64,000 nucleotides of DNA from Carnegiea gigantea. Its lineage: Eukaryota > Streptophyta > Magnoliopsida > Caryophyllales > Cactaceae. Every line of letters begins with the position of its first letter. The first letter of the stretch is position 1. The position numbers and the translations under genes were made by a program. The stretch covers positions 1 through 64,000 of the forward strand of contig JAKOGI010001334.1 of assembly GCA_029747015.1 (NCBI GenBank), read 5' to 3'. The notes under the pieces are model-generated. The model ran no database searches. It worked only from the letters and a program-made list of their open reading frames with translations, and was not told the DNA's origin. Of this stretch, positions 1-11,275 are shown one piece after another.

Positions 1-1044
1 TCTGATTCTGAGGAGGAGGAGATTGCCATGATGACTCAAAAATTTAAGAAGTTCTTCAAGAAAGTCAAAGAAAACATCAAAAGGAAGGACTTCGTCAAAG
101 CCAGGAACACCCCTCGGGAACAGTTCACTGGGTGTTTCAAGTGTGGTAAGCTGGACCACATTGTGAGAAACTGCCCACTGCACAAGGAAGAACAAGAACC
201 CGAACACCCCATAAAACAGGGGAGGAAATAGGGTGTAAGCAGCTCAGCGAAAAGATTCTCAAAAGCTATGCTCGCGGCCTGGGGAGATTCAAGTGAAGAT
301 GAGGAAGGGTCTGAAGCTGGGGAAGCTGATGTAGCACTCATGGCAAGGAGTGACACTGATTCAAATGATGGGTCAACGGATAGTCTGACTCAACTCAAGA
401 ACAAGGTACGTGGTCTAAATAAATTAACTCTTGAGAAATTAGTGTACAATATAATGGATATATGTGCTGAATTAAAAGGGGATGTTCGAGATTTAGAACT
501 TGAAATGAAACCCTTAAATTAGAAAAGCTTGAAGTTAACAAAGAGACTCTTGCCTTGCATGAAAACATCAATGTGCTTAAAGAAACTCTACTCATGAAAG
601 AAGAGACTTATTCCACTAAACTGACTGAGCTAGAAAAAGAATCTCTTGACTTAAAAGGTAAGGTCGAGTCTTTGCTGGAAGAAAACAGAAACTTGCTTGG
701 AAAAATAAAACACTTAGAATCGGACCTTGCCACAAACAAGCTCTAGAACAGGTCCTCAAGGGCGTTGGAATGGTTACACTCATCATAGTCAAAATAGAAG
801 AGGACTAGGTTTTGTGCCTAAGATGACCTACCCAGTGAATAACAAATATGTGGGATTACCTGAAAATATTATTTGTTTTCATTGTGGTAAAATGGGGCAT
901 TATCGATATGCTTGTCCTATAAGAAAGTATGCCATTAAAAAGAACTCAGTGCATGTAAAACAAATGTGGGTTAGGAAAGATGAGATTTACACGTCTAAAG
1001 GAATGGGACCCAAGTGGATCTGGGTTCCCAAAACTAACCCTTGA
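1..1044 (+). pseudogene. Element A gag remnant with two CCHC zinc knuckles
   Basis: This is the C-terminal part of a Ty1/copia capsid/nucleocapsid polyprotein that would package element RNA. The first zinc knuckle (C-x2-C-x4-H-x4-C) is at 133-174, and a second, more typical GHYRYAC knuckle is at 874-915. A lysine/glutamate-rich coiled-coil stretch lies between them. Against the B copy the frame is broken by TAG at 229-231 (CAG to TAG), another TAG at 520-522 and further frame changes near 500-520 and 745. The gag frame then ends at TGA 1042-1044, directly before protease sequence in the same frame. The N-terminal gag half is beyond the left edge. Confidence 0.85.
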
Positions 1045-4000
1045 TTTTTTTTGCAGGCTAAAGTGAGATAGAACAACCCAGCAAACAACCCAGCAAACAG
1101 TGCAGGAAACAGTCTAGGGAACAGGCAGCTGTGGTATGTTGACAGTGGGTGTTCGAGGCATATGACTGGTGAAAAATTCAATTTTCTCTCACTTACAGCA
1201 TCAGAAGGAGGGAGTGTAGCATTTGGAAACGGCAAATCTGGGACAATTGTCGGTATAGGTAAGATAGGTGAGTCACTCTCCCATTCAAATTGACAATGTT
1301 TATTTTGTGGATGGTTTAAAACACAACTTGCTAAGTGTGTCCCAACTGTGTGACAAAGACAACCTAGTAGTGTTCTCTCCAACACGTTGCTTGTTTGTAA
1401 ACATGAACACAGGAGATGTTGTGTTGAGGGGGAAGCGACACAAAAATGTTTATAAAGTGTGTATTTCTACTCTTCTCCAAAATAATTTGACTTGTTTGAG
1501 TGCCTTAAAAGATGATGTTATGCTTTTGCACAAAAGACTAGGTCATGCAAGCCACTCTCTTTTGAACAAACTTGTAACCAAAGATTTAGTAGTTGGCTTA
1601 CCTTCCATCAAATTTAATGATGACAAGGTATGTGATGCATGTGCCAAAGGCAACAAGTCAAAAATTCATTTAAGTCTAAAAAGTGTATAAGCACTACTCG
1701 ACCCCTTGAATTAATACATATGGATCTATGTGGTCCAATGAGGATCATGAGTCGAGGTGGCAAGAGGTACGTGCTTGTGATAGTAGATGACTACTCTCGT
1801 TTCACTTGGACTTTGTTTTTGGCTTCTAAAGATGAAACTTTTGAAAAATTTCTTGCTTTCATTAAAAGACTGAAAAGAGGGTAAGACACTCTTTGGTATG
1901 CATAAGGTCGGACCATGGTACAGAATTTGAAAATTCGAGCTTTATTGACTATTGTAATGAGCATGGTGTTGATCACAATTTTTCAGCTCCAAGAACACCC
2001 CAACAGAACGGGATGGTAGAGCACAAAAATCGTACTCTAGAGGACATGACTAGAACAATGCTTGTTGCTAGTGGTCTTCCTAGAAATTTTTGGGCTGAAC
2101 CTTTAAACACATCATGTTACATTATAAATAGATGCATGATTAGGCCTGTTCTTAACAAAACTCCTTATGAGATCCTCAAAGGAAGAAAACCAAATATTTT
2201 GCATTTGAGAGTTTTTGGGTGTAAATTTTTTGTGCATAATAATGGAAAGGATGCCTTAGGGAAATTTGATCCAAGGAGTGACGAGGCAATATTCCTCGGT
2301 TACTCCTCACATAGTAAGGTATACAAAGTGTTTAATAAGAGAACCTTGTGTGTTGAAGAAAGTGTGCATGTGCTTTTTGATGAAACTAACTCTCTAAGTG
2401 AGAATGATGCACAGGAGGAAGACCTCGAATTAGGTCTTGTTAAAAAAGACATGCTGCTTCAAGATGAACCAGGTAAGGATCAACCTGAGAGATTAAGGCC
2501 TGAAGCTGTTCTTCAAGAAGGTAGGCAGGGTGTGAACCAAACAGGGGGAAACAGAGGTGGAACCCTGTTCGGGACAACATCAACCGAACCCTTCTGAGAT
2601 AATTTCAGGAACAGGCTCCCAAATAGGCTTGGGAACAGGACCTGAACTTGTTTCGCCAAGTATTCCAGCTAGGATGGAGAGCATATCTGTGAACCCCCTT
2701 TCACCACGATCATGGAAATACCAAAGTTCACATCCTCTTGATCAAATTTTGTCTGATATTAATGCAGGAGTTCAAACTAGATCTAGACTCAAAAATTTCT
2801 GTGCTTTCTATGCCTTTCTCTCAAAAATTGAGCCTAAGAATATTAATGAAGCCCTTGCAGATTCAGATTGGGTCACAGCCATGCAAGAAGAACTCCATCA
2901 GTTCGAAAGAAACAAGGTATGACACCTTATGCCACGGCCAGAGGATAGAACAATCATTGGAACCAAGTGGGTGTTCCGTAACAAGCTAGATGAGTGCGGA
3001 ACAGTCACTAGGACCAAGGCCCGGCTGGTGGTTCAAGGCTACAACCAAGAAGAGGGAATTGATTATGAAGAGACTTTTGCACCTGTTGCAAGGATGGAAG
3101 CCATTCGAATCTTGATAGTTTTTGCAGCCCACATGGAGATCAAGTTATATCAAATGGATGTTAAAAGTGCGTTTCTAAATGGGTACCTTAAAGAGGAAGT
3201 GTATGGCAAACAACCCCCCGGTTTTGAAAGTGATGAATTTCCTAACCATGTTTTCAAACTTGACAAGGCACTTTATGGTTTAAAACAAGGTCCTAGAGCT
3301 TGGTATGAGCGGCTGTCAAGCTTTTTATTGGAAAATAATTTTGCAAGAGGCAAGGTAGACAATACCTTGTTTCTAAAATCTAAGGGGGAACATTTGTTGA
3401 TTATCCAAGTATATGTCGATGACATCATATTTGGTGCAACTCATCATGAATTGCGCAATGAATTTTCAAAAATGATGAGGAGTGAGTTTGAAATGAGCAT
3501 GATGGGTGAGCTTAATTTCTTTTTAGGCTTGCAAATCAGGCAAACTTCAAACGGCACCATGATCCATCAACAAAAGTATATTAAGGAATTACTTAAGCGT
3601 TTTGGGATGGAGTCAGCCAAGCCCATTGATACTCCCATCTCTTCTTCAACTAGGTTGGTAATGGATGATGGTAGTCCCTCAGTTGAGGAGGAATCCTATA
3701 GGGGCATGATAGGGTCACTCTTATATCTAACTGCTAGTAGACCTGACATTGTTTTTAGTGTTGGTCTATGTGCACGTTTTCAGTCAAACCCTAAAGAAAC
3801 TCATCTAAAGGCTGTTAAAAGGATTTTTAGGTACTTAAGACATACACATGATCTAGCCTTATGGTATCCTAAAGGTTGCAACTTTGATCTTGTTGGGTAT
3901 GCTGATGCTGATTACACAGGTTTCTTGGTTGATAGGAAAAGCACCTCAGGTATGGCTCACTTTCTTGGACCTTGTTTGGTATGTTGGGCAACCAAGAAAC

Positions 4001-4356
4001 AACTCTCTGTTGCCTTGTCCACAGCAGAAGCTGAGTATGTGGCAGCTGCATCTTGTTGTGCTCAGTTATTATGGATAAGACAACAACTCAAGGACTTTTG
4101 TGTTGACATAGGATTCATTCCTATTTATTGTGACAATACAAGTGCAATTAACATTGTCAAAAATCCATGTCAACACAAAAGAACAAAACATATTGACATT
4201 CGTCATCATTTCTTGAGAGACAATGTTGAAAAGGGAGTGATCTCAATGAATTTTTGTGCCACTGAAAATCAAATTCCTGATATATTCACAAAGGCATTGA
4301 GTAGGGAACAATTTGAAAGGGATAGACTCGAACTAGGCTTAATTAGAACAACCTGA
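1045..4356 (+). pseudogene. Element A pol remnant (PR-INT-RT-RNase H)
   Basis: This is a Ty1/copia-order pol. The aspartic protease motif D-S-G lies at 1141-1149. The GAG-pre-integrase/INT zinc region follows at about 1529-1650, then the INT catalytic core (RSDHGTEF, PQQNG), and an RT with YVDD at 3412-3423. RNase H ends at TGA 4354-4356. Compared with B there is a 1-nt insertion near 1290, a 1-nt loss near 1655, another frame break near 1880, a change near 2555, and a TGG to TGA stop at 2920-2922. RT and RNase H stay open from 2929 to 4356 (475 codons). No complete polyprotein can be made. Confidence 0.87.
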
Positions 4357-4785
4357 CCAACCTGTTCTCTCTCCCTGTTTGCAAAATTTAAAAGACGGGT
4401 ACAACATGTTAAATTTTTGTTTGCAATCAACTTGTGTGCTATGTTTAGCATATGTGAGGGTTGCAACTTGCTGACACTCGTTGAGGTCTAATGAGATTGC
4501 CCTTATTGTCCAATGTTACCGAGCAAGTAACCTCAAGAACAAGCATCAGAAACAGGTACGCCTCTTGTTTGTCAAATGTGTGTAACAAATTGAAAACTGC
4601 TAATCTCTTCCCGAGGCGTGTGCAATAAATGTTAAGGTCCGTTGCAAAAACGGGCAAAATCTTTTAAAGATTTCGCACGTCTCTCTCTCCCTTTAAAGCT
4701 CTTGCTCAATCTCTCACCTCCACCGAAACTCTCTTGCTTTGAAACTCTGTTCAAGAAACCTTAATTTCTCTCCTTCCTCTGAAAA
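4357..4785 (+). other. Element A noncoding spacer between pol and third ORF
   Basis: About 430 bases separate the RNase H stop from the start of the third ORF. The same spacer is present in B (19463-19899) with only scattered substitutions and small indels. I see no coding potential on the plus strand. Subgenomic or readthrough expression of the third ORF would have to cross it. Confidence 0.6.
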
Positions 4786-5490
4786 ATGGCGTTCCCCATT
4801 AGCTTCGAGAGCTCCTCGACCTTGACCCAGGGCAACCAGACACAGGGCACAGTCTTGCAAACAGCCACAACCCTGTTTGCACCTACACAATTTCTGACGG
4901 CCCTCATGGAAGGTAAAAATACTGAAACTCCTCGATTCATTGCCTATAAACCTTTTGGGTTTTTGAAAAGTATCGACCTTAGAACAGTGAATTTGAAATT
5001 GGAAGACATCCCGTACAAATTTAGGTGGGAATTGATTTTGTTTGGTGAAACGGGCGCATGTCAACCCCAAGAACTTGTTGGGGCATCTGAAAGAGAAATT
5101 GGGGCTTTAGATGAACTTTTTCTGTTGGACCATGGGTTAGATGACATCAATTCGTTTAGGCTGTTTCCTGAGCAGGAAACAGGGTCAGAAACAGGGCCTG
5201 AAGTTTTTAAGGAGAACCTAGGGGAGGATTTGTCAAGAGAAGAAGGGGAAGTAGTGGTCAACTGGAGGAGGCCCCTGCCAAAACTGAACAAGCCACACCG
5301 ATACCACCAACCGGTGAGAAACGCAAACGGTACAAAATTGTGGCTAGGCGTACTAGAATGCCAAGAACACGACCACCATCAAGGCCTAAAAGCGGCCAGA
5401 CTGAAGAGCACTCAAAAAGTGAACCCCTTGTCAAACCAAAACCACAAATCCCCTCTTCGGCCAAACCCATAAACAGACCCACAAGAAAAT
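4786..5490 (+). pseudogene. Element A third ORF, N-terminal part (split by element L)
   Basis: The ORF starts at ATG 4786 (MAFPISFES), the same start as in B (19900). It is rich in Q, E, P and S, with basic K/R-P stretches. A frame change near 5245 relative to B shifts the reading frame, and the track stops at 5472. Element L is inserted after 5490. The target AAAAT (5486-5490) is repeated at 11276-11280, and removing L plus one AAAAT rejoins the RPTRK / SARIAF coding sequence seen uninterrupted in B near 20600. The position after pol corresponds to the env-like ORF of Sireviruses. I see no signal peptide or membrane segment that would support an envelope role. Confidence 0.75.
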
Positions 5491-6881
5491 TGTTAGGCGA
5501 TAATTTGTCGCATTTTACGTGCCCTTTTCACCTAATCTTAGCTCGTATAATAACGTAATCTTTAGAGTTTTTCTTGTTTTATTAAGTATTCTTTGAGATT
5601 TTTACTTGTTTTGTTTATTCTTACAGGTAATAAGTTGAACCAAGCAAATATCGCGAAAAAGGGCGGAAAAGGATCAAAACAGGCGAAAAGACAGAAAAAC
5701 GGGAGCCAGCCGGGGCAGCCGGCCAGCAAGGTGGCACGGCCGTGCCACATGGCACAGTGCAGCCGTGCCACCTAGGCACGGTCGTGCCTCCCTTTATTTC
5801 CTTCGGTTATTCGCGGCCCGCCTTGTCTTCTATTTAATCCTCTTTTCTCGATGTTGTCCAGGGGCTCTCTCTTCTATTTTTCTAGGTTAGTTTAGGTTAG
5901 GTTTATCCAATAAAAATCTCAATAGGAGGATTAGATTAGGATTGTAGTTGGTATTTTGGGATTCAAGCTTGTGGATTTCAAGTTCTACAATCAATTCAAG
6001 CATAAGTTTCCCTCTTCCTTCTCTTTTTATTTCATCGTTGTTCTTATTTATATTTTGTTGTTTTAATTCTTGTAATTGCTTTGTTTGGTTTATATGTTTA
6101 GTTTTTGTCGTTAATTCATGTTATTTAGCTGTTTAGATTCGTTTTATTTCATTCCCTTTGTTTCGTTCTTCATGTTCATGTTCTTATTTGTTAGTTTAGG
6201 TTTTCATTCGTTTTTGATGTTTAGTTGGCAGATTGTGTTGGCTTGGATTGTGATTAGCCTCTGGTTGGCTAATTAATCTTGTAATTGGCCTAACCATACC
6301 CAATCTATGCCTAGAACCTAGAGTTTTCCTTCACGCCCGCCAAGTGTTCGATGAAATGCCCGAGAGGGTTTTCATCCATATTTTTGGGCGATTGACTTAT
6401 GCTGAGAGGTGAGGTCAATTGGCTAGTGTGGAAGAGGGAATGGCCGAGTTCGGGACACGAAAGTAGTATCCAAATCGAGCTAGGTCTGGGGTTGCTAGTT
6501 TTGTGGTCTAATTCGACTAACCCCACGAAAGTAGGTGGCTACGCGAGTTAGACTAGCTCATGACCCTTGAGAGAGGGCTTGGGTGGTCTTTGATGATGCA
6601 ACCGACCATCTCTAGTTTGTAGTGTGGTTTGGGTAGGTTAGGACTCATCTTGGTTAGTTAGTTTATCCATTGGTAAAATCACAACTCCAAGTCGTTTGTT
6701 TCTGTGTTTATAACGTAGTTTAGTTCCCCCTTTTTCCCCCTTCGATCCTGCCTAGCTTGAGACGCTTTAGTTAGCTCTGGTAGTTGAAAACACAATTCCC
6801 TGCGGACGACACCCCAAGTACTCAACGATACACCTTGCACTTGGGGTTTATAAATATTAAAACTCTGTCTTTCTTGCAACA
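5491..6881 (+). repeat. 5' LTR of element L
   Basis: It is 1391 bp, beginning TGTTAGGCGATAATTTGTCG and ending CTTGCAACA. A GC-rich block at about 5703-5788 contains several overlapping GGCACGGCCGTGCC-type palindromes. The LTR ends with a CCCTGCGGACGACA box, a hallmark of Tat/Athila-type LTR 3' ends. Confidence 0.93.
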
Positions 6882-6887
6882 AGTTTT

Positions 6888-6905
6888 TGGCGCCGTTGCC
6901 GGGGA
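6888..6905 (+). other. Primer-binding site of element L (tRNA-Asp type)
   Basis: TGGCGCCGTTGCCGGGGA lies 6 nt after the 5' LTR. It is complementary to the 3' end of plant tRNA-Asp(GTC), including CCA, over 18 positions. Confidence 0.88.
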
Positions 6906-6994
6906 ATTGGCGTTTTTCAATATTGGGGTTTACTTTAGCATTCGAGGCTAGGCCTTTTGAAAAAAAAAAAATTTTTTTAAAAAAAATAATTTGG

Positions 6995-8287
6995 ATGGCC
7001 ATTTTCCATTTCCCTCAATTTGAGCACGAACCTTTTTGGCAATATTTATCTCGGTTTAATGATTATCGTGCTCAATATGTGCATTTCGTGTATGAGAAAT
7101 GGGAATTATGCGATGCTGTGCTTGAGGGGGTAACGCATGAGACTCGAGCGATCCTTGAGTCTATGTGTTATGGTGGTCTGTATTCCTTAAATGTCGATGA
7201 CATGTGGGATTTGTTTGAGTCTCTAGCTTGGCATCAATGGCAATCTAATGATGTTAGGGACCAATGTCATCACTATTCTGCTTACCCTCAAGTGTTGTGC
7301 TCTTTTTGCCAATCTCTTGACCATGATGTGAATTCTTGTCCCCATCGTGATGTTTCCAATGAATGCTATGCTAGAATTGATGCCATGATAGGGGCAATGA
7401 ATGAGCAAAACGAACGCTTTGCTAGTAGGATGAGGGAGTGGCGTTTATCGCATGAGACCAACTCTAGTCTTCCTTACCCTAGACTTGAGGCTCGTCTCTA
7501 TGATGATTGTGAGTCTTCCCTTCCCCTAGGGTCGAATGTTATTGATGATGCGCATTTGAACGACCCAGGAGAAGTGTTTGACCTTCCCTTAACTCCATTA
7601 GCGTTCGACGCTCCATCCTTTTCTAGTACACCTATGGGCACTAGTGTTAATGCTCTGACCCTACATGCTTCTCCCTTCCCTTTAACTCAGTGCACGGGGT
7701 TAGAGATCAGTGAGACTTTTCATGGTGATGCTAGCTTTGTAGAGGATGTTTTACTTCCTTGGTCAGGAGAACCTACATTGGTTGAGCCATATCTTGAGGA
7801 GGCTCCTTCTGAGGAGTTGTGTGATGACAGTCCGGTGGTTAGTGCCGCACCTAGTATTGACCATACCCACCCAATTTGCACCAACCCACTTAACTTGACC
7901 CCCACTTCATCTCCTCTACTTTCCACCACGCACTCCCACTTGTATGCACTCCATGAGTCCCTAGGTGCCTTTAGAGGGTATGATCCCTCTCTTGACCCTT
8001 ATAGTCTATACCTAGAGGACATGCCTGGAAAAATCATCTTTCTTATTGAATTCAATCATTCTACTGATTTTTCTAAGGCATTTGATAAATTTAGGAGAGC
8101 ACTTACTATTATTTCTGCATTCCTGTTTAAGTGCCCTTACTTACACTCATCTGAGTTGCAGGCTCAGGTGTTTGATAAACTTCTGCGAGCGTTGACGGCA
8201 TCTGAATTGGCGATGCGCGTCCTGAACGCCGCCGAGGAGTGGCTGATGCTCCTCGCGCTTCCCCAACCTCGTCCTAGCGAGGTGTAG
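6995..8287 (+). CDS. Gag-like protein of element L
   Basis: This intact ORF of 430 codons is the only protein of the element. I chose ATG 6995 (MAIFHFPQF) because the open frame upstream runs back through the primer-binding site and a poly(A/T) tract. Residues 1-90 resemble plant gypsy gag (FWQYLSRFNDY; aromatic-rich, followed by repeated W and L). A single zinc knuckle (C-x2-C-x4-H-x4-C, CSFCQSLDHDVNSC) lies at about residues 99-112, followed by a long acidic, proline- and serine-rich tail. It probably forms particles and binds RNA. The ORF is open although the rest of the element is noncoding, which suggests recent selection or youth. There is no protease downstream. Confidence 0.75.
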   Translation: MAIFHFPQFEHEPFWQYLSRFNDYRAQYVHFVYEKWELCDAVLEGVTHETRAILESMCYGGLYSLNVDDMWDLFESLAWHQWQSNDVRDQCHHYSAYPQVLCSFCQSLDHDVNSCPHRDVSNECYARIDAMIGAMNEQNERFASRMREWRLSHETNSSLPYPRLEARLYDDCESSLPLGSNVIDDAHLNDPGEVFDLPLTPLAFDAPSFSSTPMGTSVNALTLHASPFPLTQCTGLEISETFHGDASFVEDVLLPWSGEPTLVEPYLEEAPSEELCDDSPVVSAAPSIDHTHPICTNPLNLTPTSSPLLSTTHSHLYALHESLGAFRGYDPSLDPYSLYLEDMPGKIIFLIEFNHSTDFSKAFDKFRRALTIISAFLFKCPYLHSSELQAQVFDKLLRALTASELAMRVLNAAEEWLMLLALPQPRPSEV

Positions 8288-9856
8288 TTTGGGTACATTC
8301 CATACCCGACCTGGTATATTCGTTCTCACTCTTCTCTTCCCCCCCTTCTTTTTATTTTTCTTTTCTTCCCTTTTTGTTTTTGTTTAGTTGTGAATATTAG
8401 GATTGTGTTTTTGGTTGGTGATCATCTTGGGGTGAAACTTGGTTGTTGTTGAGCCGTTGTTGGCTATGATCACCAATTTTGTGTTTTTGTGGTTTTTTAT
8501 TGTGTTGTGATGGGTGCTGTTGTTGGATTGGTCTATATTTATTTTTGGTGGTGTTAGTTTGTATTTATGTGTGATCGTGTTGTTGTTTTGGGTGAGCTTG
8601 TGTTTTTGGGAGAGTGTGTTAGCTTGTGTATATTTTTGTCGATTTTTGTTTTTCTTGTGTTTGATTTTGTTTTTCTTTATTTTTGTGTGATTGGTGATGA
8701 CTCACGGCTCCCAATGAGGACATTGTGAGATTTAGGTGTGGGGGTGGGGTCATCTTCCATTTTTCTTCTTATTTTTGTGAAAATTTTTCATTTTTGTATA
8801 ACTTTTTCATTTTTTCTCCTTTTTGTACAAATTTTTCTCTTCTTCTTGCATTTAGGGGAGTTTTATACTATTTTGATCAGCCTTGATCCCTGATACCTTG
8901 ACTATTAGCTCGTATATAAGTATAATGTGCATGATAGATGTTCATCCCCAATCTGTCGTTTTAGACCTCAGTTCTGACCCCAACAGTCCATCGTAATTTT
9001 GCAATCCAGTCCTGAATTCATGTATTTGTCATCATCCTGAATTCTTAGTCTTTCACGATCGACTCTCCCATTGTCCACTACACAGTTCCCTTTATATGTG
9101 CTGGCACCCCCTTTTTTCCAAAACAAAAGCAAAAACAAACAAATTCAAGCGCTACTGGGTGTATCCCTTTGAGGCGTGACATGAGTTTGTATTGAAAAAA
9201 ATAATAATGGAAAGAAAGAAAGTGGGGAAGAAAAGAGTTGGAAATGACAAGTACCCCTTTGAGGCATGCGCTACTGGGTGTTACCCTTTGAAGCAATACT
9301 GCTACTGGGGAAGCCTGCTTTCTATGCTAGCCAATAAAAAAGGTAGCTTGTGTCAATTGTGTGGGATTGAGTTTGGTTTTGGTAGGCTTAGTTTCAGGGT
9401 GATGATACACTTGCACACTAGGCACCAGGATGGATTCAATATTCTCATACGTCGTGGGGTGAAAAGCTGATGTCTGGATGCCATTCTTTGGGATGATGTG
9501 TCCTGAAATGCATATAATACCTGTGTACAGACTGATATTTGAGCTACTAGGTGGTGTTGGTTGATTCGATTGTGTACAGTTTATCCCTATGTATATATTG
9601 TGTTTTGCTACTTTTATTTTTCGATTTTTTGTTTCTCTTTTCTTTGTTTTTTCTTTTTTTTTTGAGATTTTGTGGGTATATCTTCTGCAAACCCTCACGA
9701 GACCTTACTCGTCCACTTGGGGTAATCAAGGGGTTTAAAGGGCTTATTGCATATGCTAAATGCAATCGCGATTCCTGCGAAAGTGAGTTAGGTTTCTAGA
9801 TTAGTTTTTTCTTTTGTTTTGCTCGAGGACGAGCAAAAGATAGGTGTGGGGGTATT
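8288..9856 (+). other. Noncoding 3' internal region of element L
   Basis: About 1.57 kb of T- and G-rich DNA has no convincing ORF. It includes TTGTGTTTTTG-type low-complexity sequence (8340-8700) and a motif CGCTACTGGGTGT-ACCCTTTGA-GC repeated two to three times between 9150 and 9310. It closes with a GAGGACGAGC box (about 9826) and a GTGTGGGGGT purine tract next to the 3' LTR. It probably holds packaging and plus-strand priming signals. Confidence 0.7.
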
Positions 9857-11275
9857 TGTTAGGCGATAATTTGTCGCATTTTACATGCCCTTTTCACCGA
9901 ATCTTAGCTCGTATAATAACATAATCTTTAGAGTTTTTTCTTGTTTTATTAAATATTCTTTGAGATTTTTACTTGTTTTGTTTATTCTTGCAGGCAATAA
10001 GTTGAACCAAGCAAATGTCGCGAAAAAGGGCAGAAAAGGATCAAAACAGGCGAAAAGGCGGAAAACGGGAGCCAGCCGGGGCAGCCGGCCAGCAAGGTGG
10101 CACGGCCACCCCGTGCCACGTGGCACGGCCGTGCCACATGGCACGGTGCAGCCGTGCCACCTAGGCACGGTCGTGCCCCCCTTTGTTTCTTTCGGTTCTT
10201 CGCGGCCCGCCTTGTCTTCTATTTAATCCTCTTTTCTCGACCTTGTTCGGGGCTTTTTTTTCTTCGACTTCCTTAGGGTAGTTTAGTTTAGGTTTTTAAC
10301 CAATAAAAACCCCTTTGAAGGGATTAGATTAGGATTTTAGTTGTTTGTATTTTGGGGATTCAAGCTTGTGGATTTCAAGTTCTTCAATCAATTCAAGCAT
10401 AAGTTTCCCTCTTCTTTCTCTTTTTATTTGATCGTTGTTCTTATTTATATTTTGTTGTTTTAATTCTTGTAATTGCTTTGTTTGGTTTATATGTCTAGTT
10501 TTTGTCGTTAATTCATGTTATTTAGCTGTTTAGATTCGTTTTATTTCATTCCCTTTGTTTCGTTCTTCATGTTCATGCTCTTATTTGTTAATTTAGGTTT
10601 TCATTCGTTTTTGATGTTTAGTTGGTAGATTGTGTTGACTTGGATTGTGATTAGCCTCTGGATGGCTAATTAATCTTGTAATTGGCCTAACCATACCCAA
10701 TCTATGCCTAGAACCTAAAGTTTTCCTTCACGTCCGCCAAGTGTTCGATGAAATGCCCGAGAGGGTTTTCATCCATATTTTTGGGCAATTGACTTATGCT
10801 GAGAGGTGAGGTCAATTGGCTAGTGTGGGAGAGGGAATGGCCGAGTTCGGGACACGAAAGTAGTATCCGAATCGAGCTAGGTTTGGGGTTGCTAGTTTTG
10901 TGGTCTAATTCGACTAACCCCACAAAGTAGGTGGTTACGCGAGTTAGACTAGCTCATGACCCTTGAGAGAGGGTTTGGGTGGTCTTTGATGATGCAAACG
11001 ACCATCTCTAGTTCGTAGTGTGGTTTGGGTAGGTTAGGACTCATCTTGGTTAGTTAGTTTATCCATTGGTAAATCACAACTCCAAGTCGTTTGTTTCTGT
11101 GTTTATAACGTAGCTTAGTTCCCCCTTTTCACCCTTCGATCCTGCCTAGCTTGAGACGCTTTAGTTAGCTCTGGTAGTTGAAAACACAATTCCCTGCGGA
11201 CGATACCCCAAGTACTCAACGATACACCTTGCACTTGGGGTTTATAAATATTAAAACTCTGTTTTTCTTGCAACA
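9857..11275 (+). repeat. 3' LTR of element L
   Basis: It is 1419 bp, close to the 5' LTR but with scattered substitutions and small indels. The largest difference is 23 extra bases inside the GC palindrome block at 10081-10180 (one more GTGCCACGTGGCACGGCC unit). It ends CTTGCAACA before the AAAAT duplication. Confidence 0.92.

Larger units (their letters stand above)
5491..11275 (+). mobile_element. Gag-only Ty3/gypsy-type non-autonomous LTR element L (LARD-like)
   Basis: This is a complete LTR element of 5785 bp with TG...CA ends and a perfect 5-bp target duplication AAAAT (5486-5490 and 11276-11280). The LTRs are 5491-6881 and 9857-11275. The primer-binding site at 6888-6905 matches the 3' end of plant tRNA-Asp, as in Athila-type gypsy elements. 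The end of the internal region carries a GAGGACGAGCAAAAG box and a GTGTGGGGGT purine tract (about 9826-9853), typical of Tat/Athila elements and their large non-autonomous derivatives. The only long ORF is a gag-like protein. No PR, RT, RNase H or INT was found, so it must have been moved by proteins supplied in trans. Confidence 0.92.

Noticed and set aside
4786..5472. Third ORF as a retroviral-type envelope gene
   Set aside because: No signal peptide, transmembrane helix or fusion-like segment is visible in A, B or C; only the position matches the env-like ORF.
6887..6994. Upstream extension of the element L gag ORF
   Set aside because: It begins at a non-ATG codon inside the primer-binding site and reads through a poly(A/T) tract; the ATG at 6995 is the sensible start.
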